A model generated the notes under the pieces. The model did no database searches. It worked only from the letters and a program-made list of their open reading frames with translations, and had not been told where the DNA came from. From NCBI RefSeq assembly GCF_026153205.1, contig NZ_JAPFBW010000027.1, positions 34,617 to 98,616 on the forward strand: a DNA stretch of 64,000 nucleotides, read 5' to 3'. Of the stretch, positions 54,535 to 63,960 are shown in pieces (within the stretch, counting starts at the first letter, position 1; each line of letters begins with the position of its first letter). Position numbers and translations under genes: made by a program. Origin of the DNA: Aquabacterium sp. A7-Y. GTDB taxonomy: Bacteria; Pseudomonadota; Gammaproteobacteria; Burkholderiales; Burkholderiaceae_C.

Positions 54535-55539
54535 ATGAACCAGCAGATCCTCTCGCAAGACGAAGTCGATGCCCTCCTGCAGGGCATCACCGGCGAAAGC
54601 CAGAAGCTCGAGCAGGAAGAAGTCCAGGTCGGCGGCATCCGCAACTACGACATCGCGAGCCAGGAACGTATCGTTCGCGGCCGCATGCCGACGATGGAGA
54701 TCATCAATGAGCGCTTCGCCCGCAACATCCGCGTCGGCCTGTTCAACCTGATCCGCAAGAGCCCCGAGATCTCGGTCGGCGCCATCAAGGTGCAGAAGTA
54801 CAGCGCCTTCCTGCGCGAGATCGTCGTGCCGACCAACTTCAACATCGTCTCGGTGCGCCCGCTGCGCGGCTCGGGGCTGATCGTCTGCGACCCGACCCTG
54901 GTATTCGCCGTGATCGACGCGCTGTTCGGGGGCAACGGCAAGTTCCACACCCGCATCGAAGGGCGTGACTTTTCACCGACCGAGCAGCGCATCATCAACC
55001 GCCTGGTCGAGGTCATCAGCGAGGAATACAAAAAGGCCTGGCGCGGCATCTACCCGCTGGAACTGGAATACCAGCGCTCGGAGATGCAGCCGCAGTTCGC
55101 CAACGTCGCCACGCCCAGCGAGATCGTGGTCGCCACGTCCTTCACGCTGGAGATCGGCGAAGCCTCCGGCACCATCCATTTCTGCGTGCCCTACGCGACC
55201 TACGAGCCGATCCGCGACGTGCTGTATTCCACGGTCCAGGGCGACTCGGTGGGCTCCGACCGCCGCTGGGTCAAGCTGCTGACCAAGGAAATCCAGGCCG
55301 CCGAGGTGGAGCTGGTGGCCGAGCTGGGCCATGCGCCGGCCACGGTGGAGGAACTGCTCGCGCTGAAGGCCGGCGACTTCATCGAGCTGGACCTGGAGCA
55401 GATCATCGAAGCCAAGATCGACGGCGTGCCGGTGTTCGACTGCCACTACGGCACGTCCAACGGCAAGTACGCCATCAAGATCGACCAAATGTTGACCGGC
55501 CAGGACTTCGGCTGGTTGGGAGAATCTCATGCCTCTTGA
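54535..55539 (+). CDS. fliM: Flagellar motor switch protein FliM
   Basis: A 334-residue C-ring protein. The N-terminal peptide ILSQDEVDALLQGI is the CheY-P docking site. The middle domain has IRNYDIASQERIVRGRMPTM and the C-terminal SpoA domain is fused. It starts 35 bases after fliL and overlaps fliN by 11 bases. Confidence 0.98.
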   Translation: MNQQILSQDEVDALLQGITGESQKLEQEEVQVGGIRNYDIASQERIVRGRMPTMEIINERFARNIRVGLFNLIRKSPEISVGAIKVQKYSAFLREIVVPTNFNIVSVRPLRGSGLIVCDPTLVFAVIDALFGGNGKFHTRIEGRDFSPTEQRIINRLVEVISEEYKKAWRGIYPLELEYQRSEMQPQFANVATPSEIVVATSFTLEIGEASGTIHFCVPYATYEPIRDVLYSTVQGDSVGSDRRWVKLLTKEIQAAEVELVAELGHAPATVEELLALKAGDFIELDLEQIIEAKIDGVPVFDCHYGTSNGKYAIKIDQMLTGQDFGWLGESHAS

Positions 55540-55978
55540 ATCCCAAGACCCGTCGACCGACGAACAAGATGCCATGGCCGCCGAGTGGGAGGCGGCGCTC
55601 GCCCAGCAGAGTTCGTCCTCCAGCCAGCCGCAGGTGATCGATGCCCCCGCCGAGCAGGTGGCGCCGGCCTCCTTCACCAACTTCTCGCCGACCGGGCCGT
55701 CCACGGCGGGCAACGACATCAACATGATCCTGGACATCCCGGTGCAGCTCACCGTGGAGCTGGGACGCACCCGGATTCCGATCAAGCACATCCTGCAGCT
55801 GGCCCAGGGCTCGGTGATCGAGCTCGACGCGCTGGCCGGCGAGCCGATGGACGTGCTGGTCAACGGCTACCTGATCGCACAGGGCGAGGTGGTGGTGGTG
55901 AACGACAAGTTCGGTATCCGCCTGACCGACATCGTGACGCCCTCGGAGCGCATGCGCCGCCTCAGCCGCGGCATGTGA
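55529..55978 (+). CDS. fliN: Flagellar motor switch protein FliN
   Basis: A 149-residue C-ring protein. The conserved SpoA domain occupies the C-terminal 80 residues: ILDIPVQLTVELGRTRIPIK, LAQGSVIELDALAGEPMDVL and GIRLTDIVTPSERMRRL. The N-terminal 65 residues are a Gln/Ser-rich extension. Overlaps fliM by 11 bases. Confidence 0.97.
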   Translation: MPLESQDPSTDEQDAMAAEWEAALAQQSSSSSQPQVIDAPAEQVAPASFTNFSPTGPSTAGNDINMILDIPVQLTVELGRTRIPIKHILQLAQGSVIELDALAGEPMDVLVNGYLIAQGEVVVVNDKFGIRLTDIVTPSERMRRLSRGM

Positions 55979-56009
55979 CGCAGATCACGGCGCGTTCGGC
56001 GTGAGCAGC

Positions 56010-56036
56010 AACAAGGGGGCCTTTGGCCCCCTTGTT
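56010..56036 (+). terminator. Strong hairpin between fliN and fliO
   Basis: A perfect 12-base stem AACAAGGGGGCC with a TTT loop, 32 bases after the fliN stop. No T run follows, so it may attenuate or stabilise rather than end the fliLMNOPQR message. Confidence 0.5.
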
Positions 56037-56137
56037 CGTGGCATCGCCGAAGCCGGGGATCCGCACAATCCTCTTCAGTTCTGAGGCTTCGTGCCGAGCC
56101 CCCTTTCCGCCACTTCCGACCTGCTCCATCGCCTGCC

Positions 56138-56488
56138 ATGCCGTCTGCCGGAACCTCCGCTCTCTGGTTTCTCCTCATCATCGCGATGATCCCCGCCGCA
56201 CTGTGGCTGCTCAAGCGCTCCCAGGCCGCCGGCCTGGGCGGCCTCGGCCATCAGCAGCTGACGCGGGTGCTGTCGATCACGGGGCTCGGCCCGCAGCAGC
56301 GGGTGGTGACCGTCGAGGTGGGCCAGGGCGACGAGCGCCGCTGGCTGGTGCTGGGCGTCACGGCCCAGTCCATCACCACGCTGCACACGATGGCGGCGCA
56401 GGAGCTGCCGCCCCCGGCAGCGCTGCAGATGCCCAAGTTGCCGCCGTCCTTTGCGGCCCTGCTGAACAAGGCCCGGGGAGACAAGTGA
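56138..56488 (+). CDS. fliO: Flagellar export gate assembly protein FliO
   Basis: A 116-residue membrane protein. A single N-terminal span (about 8-26, [17 protein letters not shown]) precedes the FliO domain, with [20 protein letters not shown] and [16 protein letters not shown]. It assists FliP assembly. The stop shares one base with the fliP start (TGATG). Confidence 0.92.
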   Translation: MPSAGTSALWFLLIIAMIPAALWLLKRSQAAGLGGLGHQQLTRVLSITGLGPQQRVVTVEVGQGDERRWLVLGVTAQSITTLHTMAAQELPPPAALQMPKLPPSFAALLNKARGDK

Positions 56489-57297
56489 TGAAACGCCCCG
56501 GTTTTTCCTGGCGCCAGGCGGCGCTGTTCGTCGGCGGCGCCGCGGCCACCCTGCTGTTGTGCCTGCCCGACCTGGCCTCCGCCCAGGCCGGGGCCCCGGC
56601 CCTGCCCGGCGCTCCGGGCGGCGGCGCCTCGCTGCCCCTGCTGGTCGGCCAGGGTGCCGGCGGCAACAGCTACTCGGTGCCGATCCAGACCCTGCTGTTC
56701 TTCACGGCACTCAGCTTCATCCCGGCGGTGCTGCTCCTGATGACCGGCTTCACACGCATCGTCATCGTGCTGTCGCTGCTGCGCCAGGCGCTGGGCACCC
56801 AGTCGGCCCCGCCGACCCAGGTGGTGATCGGCCTGTCGCTGTTCCTGACACTGTTCGTGATGGGGCCCACCATCGACCGCGTCTACACCGACGCCTACAA
56901 GCCCTACAGCGAGCAGCAGATCCCCTTCGACGAGGCGCTCAAGCGCGCCGAGGTGCCGGTGCGCGGCTTCATGCTGAAGCAGACCCGCGAGTCCGACTTC
57001 GCGCTGTTCGCCAAGCTGGCCAAGCTGGACCCCTCGGTCAAGGCCGAGACCGCGCCCTTCCGCGTGATCGTGCCGGCCTTCGTGACCAGCGAGCTGAAAA
57101 GCGCCTTTCAGATCGGCTTCATGATCTTCATCCCCTTCCTGATCATTGACATGATCGTCGCCAGCGTCCTGATGAGCCTGGGGATGATGATGTTGTCGCC
57201 GGTGCTGGTCGCCCTGCCCTTCAAGCTGATGCTGTTCGTGCTGGCCGACGGCTGGAACCTGCTGCTCGGCTCGCTGGCCGCCAGCTTCGCGACCTGA
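56488..57297 (+). CDS. fliP: Flagellar export gate protein FliP
   Basis: A 269-residue type III gate subunit with a cleavable signal (about 1-32, ending LASAQA). It is followed by [40 protein letters not shown], and the C-terminal hydrophobic pair including [20 protein letters not shown]. The start MKRPGF couples to fliO at TGATG; longer open frame upstream rejected. Confidence 0.97.
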   Translation: MKRPGFSWRQAALFVGGAAATLLLCLPDLASAQAGAPALPGAPGGGASLPLLVGQGAGGNSYSVPIQTLLFFTALSFIPAVLLLMTGFTRIVIVLSLLRQALGTQSAPPTQVVIGLSLFLTLFVMGPTIDRVYTDAYKPYSEQQIPFDEALKRAEVPVRGFMLKQTRESDFALFAKLAKLDPSVKAETAPFRVIVPAFVTSELKSAFQIGFMIFIPFLIIDMIVASVLMSLGMMMLSPVLVALPFKLMLFVLADGWNLLLGSLAASFAT

Positions 57298-57343
57298 GGC
57301 GAGCGCCGCCTCCCGAGCCCAGACCCCACCCGAGGAGCCGACC

Positions 57344-57613
57344 ATGAACGCTCAGGAAGTCTTCAGCTTCACGCAGCAGGGCATGTACCTGCTGCTGACC
57401 CTCTGCGCCCCGGTGCTGCTGACCGTGCTGGCCGTCGGCCTGATCGTCAGCATCATCCAGGCCGCCACCCAGATCCAGGAGCAGACCCTGGCCTTCGTGC
57501 CCAAGATGGTCGCCGCCGTCGCGGTGCTGGTGATCGCCGGCCCCTGGATGCTGACCACCCTGGTCGAGTTCATCCAGCGCACCATCACGTCGATCCCGTC
57601 CATGGTGCTGTGA
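57344..57613 (+). CDS. fliQ: Flagellar export gate protein FliQ
   Basis: An 89-residue protein with two membrane spans, the standard FliQ size. VGLIVSIIQAATQIQEQTLAFVPK (given here only as the conserved central block, residues about 27-50) identifies it. Preceded by CGAGGAG. It lies 46 bases after fliP and 55 bases before fliR. Confidence 0.96.
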   Translation: MNAQEVFSFTQQGMYLLLTLCAPVLLTVLAVGLIVSIIQAATQIQEQTLAFVPKMVAAVAVLVIAGPWMLTTLVEFIQRTITSIPSMVL

Positions 57614-57668
57614 GCCCGAGAGACGGAGCGATCACTGACTCGACGCCGAACCAGACCCCGGGACTGCC

Positions 57669-58430
57669 GTGCTGACCTTCAACGAAGCGCAGTTGATGGC
57701 GTGGATCACGCCCATCCTGTGGCCCTTCCTGCGCACCCTGGCGCTGTTCATGACGGCGCCGGTGCTGTCGATGCGGGCGACCCCGGCACGCGTCAAGGTC
57801 GGCCTGGCCTTTTTCATCGCGCTGGCGTCGCAGGTGTCCCTGCCCGCAGCGCCTGCGATCTCGCTGAATTCGGCCGAGCTGTTCGGCGCCATCGTCCAGC
57901 AGGTGCTGATCGGCCTGACCATCGGTTTTGCCGTGCGCATCGTCTTCGCCGGCATCGAATTCGCCGGCGAGCTCATCGGTCTGCAGATGGGCCTCGGCTT
58001 CGCGTCCTTCTTCGACCCGACCAGCGGCGGCCAGAGCAACGGCGTGAGCCGCATCTTCGGCACCACCGTCTCGTTGCTGTTCATCGTGATCAACGGCCAT
58101 CTGGTGCTGATCTCGGCGGTGATCCAGAGCTTCCGGGCCTTTCCGGTCTCGGCCCACCCGATGGCCTTCATCCAGGCGGTGCAGGTTCACACCTGGGGCA
58201 TCGAGATCTTCAAGCTGGCCCTGTGGATCGCCCTGCCCATCGTCGCGATGCTGCTGTTCGTCAACCTGGTGCTGGGCGTGATCTCGCGCGTGGCACAGCA
58301 GATGAACATCTTCGCGATCGGCTTCCCCGTCACGCTGAGCGTCGGCCTGATCGGCGTGGTCGTGACCCTGCCGCTGCTGGAACAGCCCTTCACCTTTGCG
58401 CTGGAGCGCATGCTGACGCACTTCCAGTAG
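57669..58430 (+). CDS. fliR: Flagellar export gate protein FliR (GTG start)
   Basis: A 253-residue gate subunit with about six membrane spans. Conserved parts include ALFMTAPVLSMRATPARVKV and EFAGELIGLQMGLGFASFFD. The GTG at 57669 gives the usual N-terminus, beginning MLTFNEAQLMAWI. Last gene of the fliL-R cluster and convergent with the regulator at 58453. Confidence 0.96.
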   Translation: MLTFNEAQLMAWITPILWPFLRTLALFMTAPVLSMRATPARVKVGLAFFIALASQVSLPAAPAISLNSAELFGAIVQQVLIGLTIGFAVRIVFAGIEFAGELIGLQMGLGFASFFDPTSGGQSNGVSRIFGTTVSLLFIVINGHLVLISAVIQSFRAFPVSAHPMAFIQAVQVHTWGIEIFKLALWIALPIVAMLLFVNLVLGVISRVAQQMNIFAIGFPVTLSVGLIGVVVTLPLLEQPFTFALERMLTHFQ

Positions 58431-58452
58431 CCGCCGGCGCCCCGCGGCCGGC

Positions 58453-59082
58453 TCAGACCAGGCCGTTGCGGATCGCGTAGACGGTGAGCTCGGAGTTGTT
58501 CGACAACCCCAGCTTCTCGAGCACCCGTGCCCGGTAGACCGAGACGGTCTTGGGGCTCAGGGTCAGCTCCTCGGCAATGTCCGAGAGCCGCTTGCCGGAG
58601 GCGATCATCACCAGGGTCTGCAGCTCGCGGTCGGACAGCCGCTCGTGAGCCGCCTCGGTGGTCGGCGCGGTCAGGCTCTCGACCAGCATCTGGGCCATGT
58701 CCGGCGTGACGTATTTGCGCCCCTGCGAGACCATGCGCACCGCGGCGACCAGCTGGGCCGGGTCGCCGCCCTTGTTGACATAGCCGTAGGCGCCGGCCTT
58801 CAGCGCCCGGATCGCGTACTGGTCCTCCGGATACATGGACACCACCAGCACCTTGACCGGCGAGCCCTCGTCCTTGAGCACATGCAGCACGTCCAGGCCG
58901 CTGCGGCCCGGCAGGTTGATGTCCAGCACCAGCACGTCGCATGCCTGCGTGCGCAGCAGGCTGCGCAATTCCCCGTAGTCGCCGGCTTCGCCCACTACAT
59001 CGATGTCGGGCACGTCCGCGAGAGTGTCGCGGATGCCGCGCCGGATCAGGGCGTGGTCGTCGCACAGGATGACTTTGATCAT
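58453..59082 (-). CDS. NarL/FixJ-type response regulator
   Basis: A 209-residue two-domain regulator. The receiver has Asp54 in VLVLDINLPGRSG, conserved DD at about 8-9 and a Lys in VNKGG. The LuxR-type helix-turn-helix at about 145-209 has LSDRELQTLVMIASGKRLSD and IAEELTLSPKTVSVYRARVL. It overlaps its kinase gene by 4 bases, so the two form a two-component pair. Targets unknown. Position between fliR and the che genes suggests motility or lifestyle control (inference). Confidence 0.95.
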   Translation of the reverse strand: MIKVILCDDHALIRRGIRDTLADVPDIDVVGEAGDYGELRSLLRTQACDVLVLDINLPGRSGLDVLHVLKDEGSPVKVLVVSMYPEDQYAIRALKAGAYGYVNKGGDPAQLVAAVRMVSQGRKYVTPDMAQMLVESLTAPTTEAAHERLSDRELQTLVMIASGKRLSDIAEELTLSPKTVSVYRARVLEKLGLSNNSELTVYAIRNGLV

Positions 59083-60242
59083 AGATCTCCCCAGAACGTC
59101 GGGTCCTCGCCCGAGCGCGCCTCGGCATTGCCCGCATCATCGCCCGGCTCCCCGCTCTCGGTCAACGGCACCAGCAGGATCAGCGTCGTGCCCGAGGGCC
59201 CGCTGCTGAGGTCGACCCAGCCGCCCACCGTGCTGGCGCGCTCGTGCAGGCCACGGATGCCGAAGGAGCGGGCCTTGGCGAGGTCCTCGCTGCTGAGGCC
59301 GCGGCCGTTGTCGCTGACCTCCAGCGACAGCACGCCGCCGGCCAGGGTCAGGTCGACCTTGACCTGGGTGGCGTGGGCGTGCTTGGAGACGTTCGTCAGC
59401 GCCTCCTGGGCGGTGCGGTAGGCCACCAGCGGCACCCCGGCGGGCAGTTGCATCTGCTCGTGGCTGGAGTGGAAGGTGGTGGCGATGCCACTGCGTTTCT
59501 CGAAGGCGCCGGTCATCCACTGCAGCGCGGCCACCAGGCCCTGCTCCAGGATGGCCGGGCGCAGGTTGTGCATGATGCGCTTGCTGGCGTCCAGCGCGTG
59601 GCTGACCAGCTCCAGCGCGGAGTTGGCGCGCTGGAGCACCGCCTCGTCCCGGGAATGGCGGGCGATCCAGGCGATATCGAACTTCAGCGCGGTCAGCGAG
59701 CCGCCGACGTCGTCGTGCACCTCGCGGGCGATGGCCGCGCGCTCGGCCTCGACGCTGGTCTGCAGGTGCTGGGCCAGCTCGCGCAGGCGCTCCTTCGACT
59801 GCGCCAGCGCCGCGTCGGCCTGCTGCTTGGCACGCACCGCCTCCTGCGCCTCGATGGCGTGCAGGGTGGCCGGCGCCAGGCGGGCCAGGTTGTTCTTGAG
59901 CAGGTAATCGCTCGCGCCGTTGCGCATCGCCTCGACCGCGACGTCTTCGCCGATCTCGCCCGAGACGATGATGAAGGGGATCAGCCGGCCGCTGGCGCGC
60001 AGCATGTCCAGCGCCATCAGCCCGGAAAAGCCCGGCAGGTTGTAGTCCGACAGGATCACGTCCCAGGGCCGGCCCTCCAGCCCGCTGCGCAGCGCCGAGT
60101 CGAAATCGGCCGCGGTTTCGACCCGCACGGCCCGGATGTTGAGCCCGGCGCGCATCAGCTGGGTGATCATCAGCTCGTGATCCAGCTCGGAATCTTCGAT
60201 GTGCAGAACCCGCAGTTCGCGGCTGAGGGAAGCAGGGTTCAT
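59079..60242 (-). CDS. Hybrid REC-histidine kinase (HisKA_3 type), cytoplasmic
   Basis: A 387-residue protein. An N-terminal receiver domain (about 9-125) has Asp66 in VILSDYNLPGFSG. A coiled linker follows, then a HisKA_3 dimerisation helix with phospho-His176 in REVHDDVGGSL and the ATPase domain with EALTNVSKHAHATQ and SDNGRG. There are no membrane spans or sensor domain, so it is probably controlled by phosphorylation of its receiver. Start MNPASLS at 60242. Partner of the NarL-type regulator downstream. Confidence 0.93.
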   Translation of the reverse strand: MNPASLSRELRVLHIEDSELDHELMITQLMRAGLNIRAVRVETAADFDSALRSGLEGRPWDVILSDYNLPGFSGLMALDMLRASGRLIPFIIVSGEIGEDVAVEAMRNGASDYLLKNNLARLAPATLHAIEAQEAVRAKQQADAALAQSKERLRELAQHLQTSVEAERAAIAREVHDDVGGSLTALKFDIAWIARHSRDEAVLQRANSALELVSHALDASKRIMHNLRPAILEQGLVAALQWMTGAFEKRSGIATTFHSSHEQMQLPAGVPLVAYRTAQEALTNVSKHAHATQVKVDLTLAGGVLSLEVSDNGRGLSSEDLAKARSFGIRGLHERASTVGGWVDLSSGPSGTTLILLVPLTESGEPGDDAGNAEARSGEDPTFWGDL

Positions 60243-60419
60243 GAGGCGCTTTCGCTGATTGGACGGCCGTTCTGCGCAAAAAGTCCTACAGACCGGGGCG
60301 GTGCGTGCCGAAGATGTGTGCGAATCCTTGCCCTTTTCGAGTCGATGGCGACCACCAAGTGTGCCCAAAATTCTACTGGGATAGCCACACAGGAGTCCTC
60401 ATCGTGGAGACCCGTTTTG

Positions 60420-60872
60420 ATGAACGAGACCACCCCGCCTGACGAAGCCAGCCCGATCCCGCTGCTGATGGCCGCCGACCTGCAGGACCACCTGATGACG
60501 GCCACCAACGACCTGGAACGGCTGCAGACGCTGCTCGCCGACGCTTGCGACGGGCTGATGCTGCGCTTTTCCACGGCGGTGGAACAGATGCAGGCCCTGA
60601 TGGCGGCCGCCACCGACCATCGCATCGAGACCACCGAACTGACGCCGGTGATGCTGAACCTCGGGGCGGCCGTGACCTCGCTGCAGTTCCAGGACATGGC
60701 ATCGCAGCTGATCGTGCACACCAACAAGCGCCTGCGCAACTGCGCCGACCAGATCGCGCGTGAAGCGATGGGCGAAGACGAGGACGGAGCCCCGGTGGTG
60801 GAGAGCGCCCCTCTCAACCCCAACCCAGTCACCCAGGCAGAGATGGACGCCGGCTCCATCGAGCTGTTCTAA
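60420..60872 (+). CDS. CheZ-like putative chemotaxis phosphatase
   Basis: A 150-residue helical protein upstream of the second cheY. The motif TSLQFQDMASQL carries the Asp-x-x-x-Gln pair (Asp92, Gln96) seen in CheZ (QDFHDLTGQ) and in remote CheZ orthologues. Flanking helices have the length expected of a four-helix CheZ core, but there is no C-terminal CheZ-type CheY-binding peptide; it ends AGSIELF. The start at 60420 is uncertain, since the frame is open further and the ribosome site is weak. Function inferred. Confidence 0.6.
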   Translation: MNETTPPDEASPIPLLMAADLQDHLMTATNDLERLQTLLADACDGLMLRFSTAVEQMQALMAAATDHRIETTELTPVMLNLGAAVTSLQFQDMASQLIVHTNKRLRNCADQIAREAMGEDEDGAPVVESAPLNPNPVTQAEMDAGSIELF

Positions 60873-60916
60873 AGATTTTCCGGCAACGTCCGAAATAGGC
60901 CAAAACGGAGATAGCT

Positions 60917-61279
60917 ATGCATTCAATCCTTGCCGTAGACGACTCGGCATCGATGCGCCAGATGGTGTCCTTCACGCTGAAGAGCGCCGGCTACAACGTG
61001 GTCGAGGCGGTCGACGGTCAGGACGCCTTCGAGAAGGCGGGCAGCCGCGGCTTCGACCTCGTGCTGACCGACCAGAACATGCCCCGCATGGACGGCATCA
61101 GCCTGACCAAGAAGCTGCGTGAAAACCCGCAGTTCAAGGCCACGCCCATCCTGATCCTGACCACCGAGTCCAGCGACCAGATGAAGCAGGCCGGACGGGC
61201 TGCCGGCGCCACCGGCTGGCTGGTCAAGCCCTTCGACCCCAGCAAGCTGATCGAAGTCATCCAGAAAGTGATCCGCTGA
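60917..61279 (+). CDS. cheY: Chemotaxis response regulator CheY (copy 2)
   Basis: A 120-residue receiver domain. DD at about 8-9, phosphoacceptor Asp52 in LTDQNMPRMDG, LTTESS, and Lys in VKPF. It differs clearly from copy 1 at 38486. In a cluster with cheA and cheW, it is probably the direct CheA substrate, while copy 1 sits with the motor genes. Starts 44 bases after the CheZ-like gene. Confidence 0.95.
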   Translation: MHSILAVDDSASMRQMVSFTLKSAGYNVVEAVDGQDAFEKAGSRGFDLVLTDQNMPRMDGISLTKKLRENPQFKATPILILTTESSDQMKQAGRAAGATGWLVKPFDPSKLIEVIQKVIR

Positions 61280-61320
61280 GCCCGGCGGATCGACACGGAC
61301 CCACGCATTAGGAGCACGCC

Positions 61321-63482
61321 ATGGGCGAAATGACGTCCGAAGGCTCTCAACTGAGCGCCGGCATCGACCTGAGCCAGTTTTACCAGGTCTTTTTCGAAGA
61401 AGCCGGCGAGAACCTCGACCGCATGGAGCAGTTGCTGCTCGAACTCGACATCGAGGCCCCGGACGACGAGGAGCTCAACGCGATCTTCCGCTGCGCCCAC
61501 TCGATCAAAGGGGGAGCGGCGACCTTCGGATTCTCCGACGTGGCCGAGCTGACGCACCAGATGGAGACGCTGCTGGACAAGCTGCGCCGCCATGAGCTGC
61601 AGCTGACCGCCCCGATGGTGGACGTGCTGCTGGCCTCCGGCGACTCGCTCAAGGCCCAGCTGGCGCGCCATCAGACCGGCGCCGGCGACGAGGTCGACAC
61701 CACCGAGCTGCTGTTCAACATCCGCGCCATGGTGGCCGGTGAGGCGCCCCCGAAGGCCGCGCCCGCCCCCGTGGCCGCGCCGGCTGTGCAAGCGCCCGCT
61801 CCCGCCCCGGCGCCTGCCGCCGCGCCGACCGGACCGCGCACGCTGGAGCTGATCGTCGGCCCGCTGGCCGACCCGGCCCAGGCCAACAACCTGCTGGACC
61901 TGTTCAAGGAAATCGTCGACCTCGGCAGCATCGAGGCACTCGACGGTGGTGTGGCCGTCGAGGGCGTGCGCCGCTTCAAGGTCGTGACCAGCAGCAGCGA
62001 AAACGACCTGCTGGACCTGTTCACCTTCCACGTCTCACGCGAGCACGTGCGTTTCGCGCCCCTGGCCGATGCCGCACCGGCCGCCGCGAACAGCGCCGCC
62101 GCTGCCGCCGAGGATCCCGGCTACGGATTTTTCGACGACGCCCCTGGCGCCCCGGTGGTCCAGTCCAAGGACGCCGACCCCGGCTACGGCTTCTTCGAGA
62201 ACTCGCCCGGCGCCCCTGCCAGCCACGTCACCTCCACCGACGGGTCCGCCACGTCGCAGCCCGTCAAGCCGGCGGCCAAGGCCGCCGCGAAGACCGAGGC
62301 CAAGGCCGGCGCCGCACTCGAGGCCGCGACCATCCGCGTGTCGGTCGAGAAGGTGGACCAGCTGATCAACCTGGTCGGCGAGCTCGTCATCACCCAGGCC
62401 ATGCTGGCACAGAACAGCCGCGGCCTGGACCCGGTCGTGCACCAGCAGATGCTGGCCGGCCTGACCGACCTGGATCGCAACACTCGCGACCTTCAGGAAG
62501 CGGTGATGTCGATCCGCATGATCCCGATGGCGACGGTCTTCAACCGCTTCCCGCGCATGCTGCGCGACCTGGCGGCCAAGCTCGGCAAGAAGGTCGAGCT
62601 GGTAACCCAGGGCGAGGCGACCGAGCTGGACAAGGGCCTGGTCGAGAAGATCACCGACCCGCTGACCCACCTGGTGCGCAACTCCTGCGACCACGGCATC
62701 GAGCTCCCCGAGGAGCGCCTGGCCAAGGGCAAGCCCGAGGTCGGCACCATCACGCTGGCGGCCTCCCACCAGGGCGGCTCCATCGTGATCGAGGTACGCG
62801 ACGACGGCCGCGGCCTGTCGCGCGAGAAGCTGCTGAAGAAGGCCCGCGAACGCGGCCTGCACGCACCCGACAGTCTGAGCGATCAGGAAGTCTGGGGCTT
62901 GATCTTCGAGCCGGGCTTCTCGACGGCCGACCAGGTCACCGACGTGTCCGGCCGAGGTGTCGGCATGGACGTGGTCAAGAAAAACATCGCGGCCCTCAAC
63001 GGCACGGTCGAGATCGACTCGGCCGAGGGCTACGGCATGCGCGTCGCGGTGCGCCTGCCGCTGACGCTGGCCATCATGGACGGCATGAGCGTGGGCGTGG
63101 GCGAAGAGGTCTACATCCTGCCGTTGTCCTCGGTGGTCGAGAGCTTCCAGGTCGAGCCGGGCATGGTCAAGAGCATCGGCAACAGCGGCCGCGTGGTCGA
63201 GGTGCGCCAGGAGTACATGCCGGTCGTGGAGCTGGAGCAGGTCTTCCAGGTGCCCCGCTTCGACTTCGAGCACGTCAGCTCCATCATGGTGGTGGTCGAG
63301 GCCGAAGGCGGCCGGGTCGCCCTGCTGGTGGACGAGTTGCTGGGCCAGCAGCAGGTGGTGGTCAAGAACCTCGAGGCCAACTACCGCAAGGTCACGGACG
63401 TCTCGGGCGCCACCATCATGGGGACGGCCGCGTCGCTCTGATCCTGGACACCGGCAGCCTGGTGCGTCGCTCGCGCCACTGA
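61321..63482 (+). CDS. cheA: Chemotaxis histidine kinase CheA, apparent frameshift at the extreme C-terminus
   Basis: Core kinase of the chemotaxis array. The Hpt domain has phospho-His60 in [15 protein letters not shown]; then come a Pro/Ala linker, a P2-like region and the dimerisation domain. The ATPase boxes are [31 protein letters not shown] and [12 protein letters not shown], followed by the CheW-like P5 domain. As written, the frame stops at 63441 after [11 protein letters not shown], giving 706 residues. Adding one G to the GGGG run at 63420-63423 restores [17 protein letters not shown] and a stop at 63482 (720 residues), which is the conserved CheA end. The loss removes the last strand of P5, so either an error or a real defect. 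Confidence 0.93.
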
Positions 63483-63504
63483 AACTTCTAGCGAAGGAAA
63501 CCAC

Positions 63505-63960
63505 ATGGCCACGATGGAACGCGCCGGCAGCAGCGCCGCAGGCGCCGCGCGCGAGTACCTGACCTTCCGCCTCGGCAACGAGGAGTACGGCATCGACATC
63601 CTCAAGGTGCAGGAGATCCGCGGCTACGAGGCGCCCACGCGCATCGCCAATGCCCCGGCCTTCATCAAGGGGGTGGTGAACCTGCGCGGCGTGATCGCGC
63701 CCATCGTCGACCTGCGCATGCGCTTCGGCTGCGCGAACGTCGACTACGGCGCGGTGACCGTGACGATCATCCTGAACGTGCGCAACCGCGTCGTCGGCGC
63801 GGTGGTCGATTCGGTCAGCGACGTGCTGGAGATCCCGGCGCAGGCCATCAAGCCGGCGCCCGAGATCCAGTCGGCGGTCGACGCGAGCTACATCCTCGGC
63901 CTGGGCCAGGTGGGCGAGCGCATGCTGATCCTGCTCGACATCGAGAGCCTGATCGCCTAG
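63505..63960 (+). CDS. cheW: Chemotaxis coupling protein CheW
   Basis: A 151-residue SH3-like adaptor linking CheA to receptors. [40 protein letters not shown] and [15 protein letters not shown] are typical. GCGAAGGAAACC precedes the ATG. It ends 40 bases before the window edge; receptor, cheR and cheB genes probably follow outside. Confidence 0.97.
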   Translation: MATMERAGSSAAGAAREYLTFRLGNEEYGIDILKVQEIRGYEAPTRIANAPAFIKGVVNLRGVIAPIVDLRMRFGCANVDYGAVTVTIILNVRNRVVGAVVDSVSDVLEIPAQAIKPAPEIQSAVDASYILGLGQVGERMLILLDIESLIA

